A stretch of 64,000 nt of DNA from Bartonella rochalimae ATCC BAA-1498 (GTDB taxonomy: Bacteria; Pseudomonadota; Alphaproteobacteria; Rhizobiales; Rhizobiaceae), in contig NZ_KL407337.1 of assembly GCF_000706645.1 (NCBI RefSeq), forward strand, positions 485,070 to 549,069, in the 5' to 3' direction. The notes beneath the pieces are model-generated. The model was given only the letters and a program-made list of their open reading frames with translations. It searched no databases and was not told the DNA's origin. The stretch's first letter is position 1. Each line of letters begins with the position of its first letter. Positions 58,582 to 64,000 of the stretch are shown one piece after another. The position numbers and the translations under genes were made by a program.

Positions 58582-61029
58582 ATGAATGACTTTTCCGATC
58601 ATATAACGTCTCTTAAAAATGACGTATCTCCTCATAAGCCTGAAAATAATTCTAGGTTAATGACGCATATATCAGAAAGAAAAAACACGCAATATAAGCC
58701 TAACTATTTAGAAAAGCTGAATCCAGAACAAAAACAAGCTGTCATCAATACAGAAGGACCCGTTTTAGTTCTTGCGGGTGCAGGTACTGGAAAAACCCGT
58801 GTTCTTACTACTCGCATTTCTCATATTTTGCATCTCGGACTTGCACACCCTAAACAAATATTAGCTGTTACTTTTACCAATAAAGCTGCACATGAAATGA
58901 AAACACGTATCGGTGAGCTTGTTGGTGAAACTGTCGAAAATATGCCTTGGCTTGGAACATTTCATTCGACTGGAGCAAAGATTCTACGTCGTCATGCAGA
59001 ACTTGTTGGCTTAAAAAGCAATTTTACCATTCTTGATCGTGACGATGTTATTCGTCTTTTAAAACAACTCATTCAAGCTGAAGGATTGGATGATAAACGT
59101 TGGCCAGCACGTAACCTAGCAATGATGATTGATTCTTGGAAAAACCAAGGACTTTTGCCTAATTCTATTTCAGAGGGTGATGCTTATTCTTTTGGAAATG
59201 GAATAGGACGAAAACTTTATCGTAATTATCAGGATCGACTTAAAAATCTTAATGCCTGTGATTTTGGCGATCTTTTGCTGCACTCTATTTCCATCTTTCA
59301 AAATAACCCAGACATTCTTCGCGAATATCATAATAAATTTCGCTATATTCTTGTAGATGAATATCAAGATACAAATATAGCACAATATCTCTGGCTCCGT
59401 CTTTTGGCTCAACACCATGAAAAACAGATTAATCTTTGTTGTGTAGGAGATGATGATCAATCTATCTACGGGTGGCGTGGAGCAAAAGTTGATAATATAT
59501 TGCGCTTTGAACAAGATTTCTCTCCTGCAAAAATTATCCGTTTAGAACGCAATTATCGCTCTACATCACATATTTTAAAAACTGCTTCTCATCTTATTTC
59601 TCATAATCAAAATAGACTTGGAAAAACGCTTTTTTCTGATCAAATAAATAGCGACGATGAAAAAGTAAAAATTCATGCCGCATGGGATTCAGCAGAAGAA
59701 GCTCGTGCTATTGGAGAAGAAATTGAACAAGCACAACGGGCGGGTCATTCCTTAAATCATATAGCTATATTGGTGCGAGCATCATTCCAAATGCGTGAAT
59801 TTGAAGATCGCTTTGTCACACTTGGTCTCAATTATCGCGTTATTGGTGGTCCGCGCTTTTATGAACGAATGGAAATACGTGATGCCTTGGCTTACTTACG
59901 TGTTGTTGTTCAACCAGCTGATGATCTAGCTTTTGAGCGTATTATCAATATACCCAAACGCGGCCTAGGAAATGCAACACTTCGTCATCTTTATAATAGT
60001 GCACGTGCGCGCTCTATTCCCCTCTTTGTCGCCGCAGCTGAAATAATTACAACAGATGAGCTAAAGCCTAAAATACGCAATGCTTTACGAGATGTTGTAG
60101 AAAACTTCTACCGCTGGCAAAGCATGTTACAACACACACCACATACAGAGCTTGCCGAAACAATTCTTGATGATTCAGGCTATACCGCAATGTGGCAAGA
60201 AGATCGTTCACCAGAAGCACCAACACGACTAGAAAATCTTAAAGAAATGATCCGTTCTATGGAACAATTTGAAAATCTTCGTAGTTTTTTAGAGCATGTT
60301 TCACTAGTAATGGATTCTGAAAGCAATGAAAACATGAATGCAGTTAATATCATGACTCTTCATTCTGCTAAAGGTCTTGAATTTGAAACTGTCTTTCTTC
60401 CTGGTTGGGAAGAAGGTCTTTTTCCGCACCAACGCTCATTAGATGAAGGTGGTCATTCAGGATTAGAAGAAGAACGTCGCCTTGCTTATGTAGGAATAAC
60501 AAGAGCAAAAAAACACTTACATATATGGTGTGTATCCAATCGAAGAATTCATGGACTTTGGCAATCTACAATCCCTTCTCGTTTCCTCAATGAATTACCA
60601 GAAGAGCATATAAAAATAACAGAAATTGAAACATCTTATGGTAATTATAACCAAACACACTTTAAAAAGCAAAATCCTTTTCGTAATAATTATTCAACAC
60701 CAGGCTGGCAGCGTGCTCAAAAAAATCAAACAAAAACAACGCATAATAATTGGAGAAAACAATCGGCTGCTCATGTTGAAAAAATTTGTTATGGTGATAT
60801 CGATTTAAACTTTGGAATTAAACAACTCCGCCAACAAAAAAACATTGAAGGAACTATCATTGCAAAATCAGTCTCTAATAAATCCTCAGCTTTCTCTATA
60901 AATGATCGGATTTTTCATATAAAATTTGGTTATGGTCAAATTAAAGCAATAGATGGCAGCAAATTAACTATCTTCTTCGATAAAACCGGAGAAAAACGTG
61001 TTCTTGATAATTTTGTAATAAAAGCTTAG
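58582..61029 (+). CDS. uvrD: UvrD/PcrA-type DNA helicase
   Basis: 3'-5' superfamily 1A helicase for nucleotide excision and mismatch repair. 815 residues: EKLNPEQKQAVINTEGPVLV (Q motif), LAGAGTGKTRVLTTR (Walker A), FTNKAAHEMKTRI, LVDEYQDTN (Walker B), CCVGDDDQSIYGWRGA, LERNYRSTSHIL, VNIMTLHSAKGLEFETVFLP and RLAYVGITRAKKHL. A C-terminal Tudor-like tail (DRIFHIKFGYGQIKAIDGSK) is present, as in PcrA. A 45-residue Asn/Lys-rich N-terminal extension precedes the core. Confidence 0.95.
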   Translation: MNDFSDHITSLKNDVSPHKPENNSRLMTHISERKNTQYKPNYLEKLNPEQKQAVINTEGPVLVLAGAGTGKTRVLTTRISHILHLGLAHPKQILAVTFTNKAAHEMKTRIGELVGETVENMPWLGTFHSTGAKILRRHAELVGLKSNFTILDRDDVIRLLKQLIQAEGLDDKRWPARNLAMMIDSWKNQGLLPNSISEGDAYSFGNGIGRKLYRNYQDRLKNLNACDFGDLLLHSISIFQNNPDILREYHNKFRYILVDEYQDTNIAQYLWLRLLAQHHEKQINLCCVGDDDQSIYGWRGAKVDNILRFEQDFSPAKIIRLERNYRSTSHILKTASHLISHNQNRLGKTLFSDQINSDDEKVKIHAAWDSAEEARAIGEEIEQAQRAGHSLNHIAILVRASFQMREFEDRFVTLGLNYRVIGGPRFYERMEIRDALAYLRVVVQPADDLAFERIINIPKRGLGNATLRHLYNSARARSIPLFVAAAEIITTDELKPKIRNALRDVVENFYRWQSMLQHTPHTELAETILDDSGYTAMWQEDRSPEAPTRLENLKEMIRSMEQFENLRSFLEHVSLVMDSESNENMNAVNIMTLHSAKGLEFETVFLPGWEEGLFPHQRSLDEGGHSGLEEERRLAYVGITRAKKHLHIWCVSNRRIHGLWQSTIPSRFLNELPEEHIKITEIETSYGNYNQTHFKKQNPFRNNYSTPGWQRAQKNQTKTTHNNWRKQSAAHVEKICYGDIDLNFGIKQLRQQKNIEGTIIAKSVSNKSSAFSINDRIFHIKFGYGQIKAIDGSKLTIFFDKTGEKRVLDNFVIKA

Positions 61030-61359
61030 TGCGATGTAATATAAGTTATCTTTCCAAATAGAAGCTCAACTTTCAATCACTTAATTGTATTTTAGTTATA
61101 AATCGTTGATTTATAAAGATAATCCGTTACTTTGATTAGAACAGAACAATACCATGCATCCTCTGCTCATTGTTTAAACAGATAATCTCTGTTCTATGCT
61201 AAGAAAAAATTTTCGACTTAATTTTTTACTGATTTTTAGCATAAAAACCATAAAATTTCATGCTATCTTACAAAAGTGTGACTTCTATTTGTACAATGAA
61301 CAACACCTTAAATTACAACTCTATTGTAAACTATAACATTTTTAACAGTTTTAATATTA
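61030..61359. other. AT-rich gap between uvrD and the beta-helix gene
   Basis: 330 bases, no gene visible. Two convergent genes end on either side; I see no strong terminator, only weak inverted repeats. Confidence 0.4.
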
Positions 61360-62937
61360 CTACAAGCTTAGAGAACGCCATCTAGATTTAGGTTTACAAA
61401 TTTTAATATTGTTGCGAATTTTCTTTTTGTTAATTTGATCATTGTTACAAATTTCTATGTCACCAAAAATCTCAACATCACCACACATTTCAACATTCCC
61501 GCGAACTTGTATTTTATAACCAACTTTGGCATTATCATAAATTTTTGCATTTTCGTAAATCACAGAATTGTCCATAATCTGAGCTTTACCATAAACATAT
61601 GCATTACCACTAACTATCGAACGACCAGAAATCTTAGCGTCTTCAAAAATTTTAGCAGCACCATAAACCTTCGCAGCTTCAAAAACTTTAGCATTACCAA
61701 AAATCTGAGCACAATGATAAATCTTAGCATTACCAAAAATCATAGCGTTACCAAAAATCTCAATATTACCCATAATCAAAGTATCATCATAAACCTCAGC
61801 ATTTCCATAAACTTGCGTATCCTCACAAATCCTCGCGTTTCCGTACACTTTAGCACTATCATAAACCTTAGCGTTATTTTTAACTATAGCTTCATCATAA
61901 ACTGCAGCATTACCAAAAATCACGGCATTATCACAAACATGAGCATCACCATAAATCTCAGCATTACCAGAAACTTGAACATTATCACTAATGAAGGCCT
62001 TACCATGAATCCTAGCGTTTTCGAAAATCTTAGCATAATATAAAATCCGAGCTTTTTCATAAACTTTGGCATTATGCGAAATCTTAGAACCAAAAATCTC
62101 AGCATCCCCATAAACCATTGCACTATCACAAATCTCAGCTTGACTCATAACCATAGCATTATCAAAAATCCTAGCATTACCAAAAACTTTACAATCTTCA
62201 ACTAAAGCATTATCATAAACCTTAGCATTATCATAAACCTCAGCGTCACCACAAGTTACGGCATTACCATAAACCTGGGCATTACCATAAACCTGGGCAT
62301 TACCATAAACCTGGGCATTACCATAAACCTCAGCAGCATCATAAACCTCAGATGCACCAGAAATGCTAGCCTCACCAGAAACCTTGGCCTTACCAGAAAC
62401 CTTGGCATAACTATAAACTATAGCATTACCAAAAATTATGGTATCACCAGAAACGGTAGCATAATCACAAACTATGGAATTATTATAAATCTTGGCATTA
62501 CCAGAAACGTGAGCTTTGTGGTAAACTTGAGCAAAGTCACCAACCCAACAATTGCCTTCATGAGATAGATTGCATTCATCTTCAATAAATCCCCCTAGAT
62601 CACCTGCCTTTATATCTCCAAAATCCCTAAGGGCTCTAATGCGATAAAGTTGAATAAAACCGTATGATACCTCCTCGTCTGTAAGTTCATACTTCTCGTC
62701 TATAAGTTCATACTTCTTGAGTTTATCATAGGATTTAATCTGATTTTCTTCAGATACTTGAGCGTTAGCAGTAGCAACCCGAAGTTTCCCTTCATCTGAC
62801 AAACTCTCAGTCTTTCCAATCAAATCATCAAAATCATTTGAACTGATATGTTTAGAACGTTTAACAGCTTTAGTATGATTCAACTTTTTATTGTCAACTA
62901 TTGTGCTTCCATCTACAGATTCATATTTTTTAGACAT
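61360..62937 (-). CDS. Large hexapeptide-repeat left-handed beta-helix protein
   Basis: 525 residues from the ATG at 62937. A charged N-terminal region of about 85 residues is followed by a module (RIRALRDFGDIKAGDLGGFI, NLSHEGNCWV) almost the same as in the prophage protein at 25.3 kb. Then come some 55-60 hexapeptides, typically V-Y-G-N-A-x, with Val/Ile at position 1 and Ala at position 5, which fits the left-handed beta-helix rule of a small residue two places before the next aliphatic. It ends in a basic tail (KPKSRWRSLSL). No signal peptide. Cytoplasmic or phage-type role unknown; it may be a scaffold or structural fibre. Confidence 0.85.
   Translation of the reverse strand: MSKKYESVDGSTIVDNKKLNHTKAVKRSKHISSNDFDDLIGKTESLSDEGKLRVATANAQVSEENQIKSYDKLKKYELIDEKYELTDEEVSYGFIQLYRIRALRDFGDIKAGDLGGFIEDECNLSHEGNCWVGDFAQVYHKAHVSGNAKIYNNSIVCDYATVSGDTIIFGNAIVYSYAKVSGKAKVSGEASISGASEVYDAAEVYGNAQVYGNAQVYGNAQVYGNAVTCGDAEVYDNAKVYDNALVEDCKVFGNARIFDNAMVMSQAEICDSAMVYGDAEIFGSKISHNAKVYEKARILYYAKIFENARIHGKAFISDNVQVSGNAEIYGDAHVCDNAVIFGNAAVYDEAIVKNNAKVYDSAKVYGNARICEDTQVYGNAEVYDDTLIMGNIEIFGNAMIFGNAKIYHCAQIFGNAKVFEAAKVYGAAKIFEDAKISGRSIVSGNAYVYGKAQIMDNSVIYENAKIYDNAKVGYKIQVRGNVEMCGDVEIFGDIEICNNDQINKKKIRNNIKICKPKSRWRSLSL
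62261..62332 (-). repeat. Four 18-bp tandem units inside the beta-helix gene
   Basis: GCATTACCATAAACCTGG is repeated three times exactly (62261-62314) and a fourth unit (62315-62332) differs only in its last two bases. Each encodes one hexapeptide NAQVYG. Near identity at the DNA level points to recent expansion of the solenoid. Confidence 0.92.
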
Positions 62938-63176
62938 CAAGAAACTCTCTTAATTTAATCTCTAAACTAAAAATTTTACTCTTATACATCCCGCTTTTCT
63001 ACAATTTTTTGCCAAAAGTGTCAAAATGTTCTTTACGCAGCACAAATTATTTATATTTCTTGTTAGTGTTTTCACCTATAACGCGTTTTAAAATAAGCCT
63101 TTAGGTGAGAATTTTCGCTCACTGCTTCTAATGGCAAAGTAGTCACTGAAGTCTACATCCGAAACAAAACTGCAGT

Positions 63177-64000
63177 AATTTTCTTTGGCTACTTTAACGT
63201 ACGAAAAGTTACGTACTGTTATTGAAGATACAGGAGGGTCTTTCGTTAGACTAAGGGATCCTGTTATCTTACCACGTGCCATTAAAAATACTACAGAGCT
63301 CAATGGTTCACGCAGAGCACATTTATGTGATGGTATAGCTCTTACTCGTTTTTTGTCCTGGCTCGATAGACAAATACCAGGTACAATTGATGAAATTTCA
63401 GCTGCTAAAAAATTAGAAAAATTTCGTATTATAACAACACAAGAAATGGGAATGAAACTCGAAGATCTTTCCTTTGATACGATTTCAGCAGCAGGTAAAA
63501 ATGGTGCAATTATTCATTATCGTGTAACCACTCAGACAAATAAACGACTGAATGCAGGTGAACTTTATCTTGTTGATTCAGGTGGACAATATCGAGAGGG
63601 CACAACAGATGTGACTCGTACAGTAGCGATTGGAAACATTGGAGAAGAAGAAAAGCGCTGTTTTACCCTTGTTCTCAAAGGCATGATTGCTCTTTCAAGT
63701 GCAAGATTTCCGAAAGGGACACGCGGACAAGATATTGATGTTTTAGCACGTAATGCTTTATGGAAAGCTGGTTTTGATTATGCACATGGCACTGGCCATG
63801 GAGTTGGTTCTTACCTCTCTGTTCATGAAGGACCACAAAATCTCTCACGCTATGGAAGCCAAGAACTTATTCCCGGTATGATTATCTCTAACGAACCTGG
63901 ATATTACCGTGAAAAAGCTTTTGGTATTCGTATTGAAAATTTGATGATTGTCAAACCAGCACAAAAAATTACTAATGGCGATATAGATATGCTATCATTT
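63177..64000 (+). pseudogene. pepP: X-Pro aminopeptidase (PepP), 5'-truncated, runs off the window
   Basis: Creatinase-fold metallopeptidase cleaving N-terminal residues before proline. From about 63190 the plus strand reads YEKLRTVIEDTGGSFVRLRD, then LPRAIKNTTELNGSRRAHLC. All five metal ligands are present: Asp in LVDSGGQY, Asp in GTTDVTRTVAIG, His in GTGHGVGSYLSVHEG, Glu in SNEPGYYRE and Glu in GIRIENLMIV. The frame is closed upstream by TAA at 63174-63176, and no N-terminal creatinase domain (normally some 300 residues) is found before it, so the gene is cut at its 5' end, where the beta-helix gene region begins. It continues past 64000. Confidence 0.85.

Noticed and set aside
61138..61195. 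Inverted repeat AGAACAGA ... TCTGTTCT downstream of uvrD
   Set aside because: The arms are only 8 bp and about 40 bases apart; too weak to call a terminator.
61435..62043. Plus-strand open frame of 202 codons inside the beta-helix gene
   Set aside because: It stays open only because the opposite strand is a periodic repeat without stops in this register; the product (runs of TKNLNIT-like text) is a mirror of the repeat.
62261..62332. CRISPR-like array
   Set aside because: The units are 18 bp, directly abutting with no spacers, and encode hexapeptides in a long open frame.
63088..63303. Minus-strand 71-codon frame next to pepP
   Set aside because: It overlaps the conserved PepP sequence on the other strand for a third of its length and has no recognisable domain.

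Overview
The window reads as chromosomal DNA of a Bartonella species (Alphaproteobacteria, Hyphomicrobiales). Evidence: low G+C; the order rpsL-rpsG-fusA-tuf followed by the S10 operon; the rhizobial order pcm-tolC-popZ-valS; a circularly permuted two-piece tmRNA whose tag reads ANDNYAEARLIAA, with an alpha-type sspB next to it; an Omp25/hemin-binding type outer membrane protein; and a FIC-OB-BID protein of the Bartonella effector (Bep) type. The presence of YopJ-like genes may point to a particular Bartonella lineage, but I cannot name a species.

Layout. 1-7780 (minus): ribosomal protein and elongation factor genes of the S10 and str operons, with a good promoter and leader hairpin upstream of rpsL. 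8234-12411 (plus): exonuclease III and a complete glutamate/aspartate-type ABC importer (gltI-J-K-L). 12887-18597 (minus): valS, popZ, tolC-like, pcm-like. 18.8-19.1 kb: tRNA-Cys and tRNA-Asn. 19.9-21.9 kb: a DEAD-box RNA helicase and a secreted protein of unknown function. 23046-23131: tRNA-Leu(UAA).

23.1-38.4 kb is a decayed prophage or integrated element next to tRNA-Leu. It has an excisionase-like gene, exonuclease and RecT recombinase, a repressor with a set of matching operator palindromes, a cro-like gene, replication-type genes, two toxin-antitoxin loci, Dam and ParB-like genes, and a tyrosine integrase at the far end. I see no capsid, portal, terminase or tail genes. Eleven genes are broken by readable lesions (1-nt indels, short tandem duplications, in-frame stops), and the integrase carries a compensated double frameshift. 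The flanking core genes are intact, so these look like real decay.

38.6-46.3 kb is a further accessory stretch: a heavily degraded second copy of dam, two YopJ-family acetyltransferase-like genes on either side of a FIC-OB-BID effector gene, and an outer membrane protein. These are candidate host-interaction factors; no secretion-system genes lie in the window.

46.7-61.0 kb returns to housekeeping genes: pdxJ, a RecD-like helicase, miaA, the run thyA-folA-hflK-hflC-degP, a kgtP-like transporter, a DUF2853 gene, ssrA, sspB, a DUF4169 gene and uvrD/pcrA. At 61.4-62.9 kb is a striking 525-residue hexapeptide-repeat (left-handed beta-helix) protein whose N-terminal module also occurs in a short prophage protein at 25.3 kb. 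It sits beside a 5'-truncated pepP (X-Pro aminopeptidase) that runs off the end of the window.
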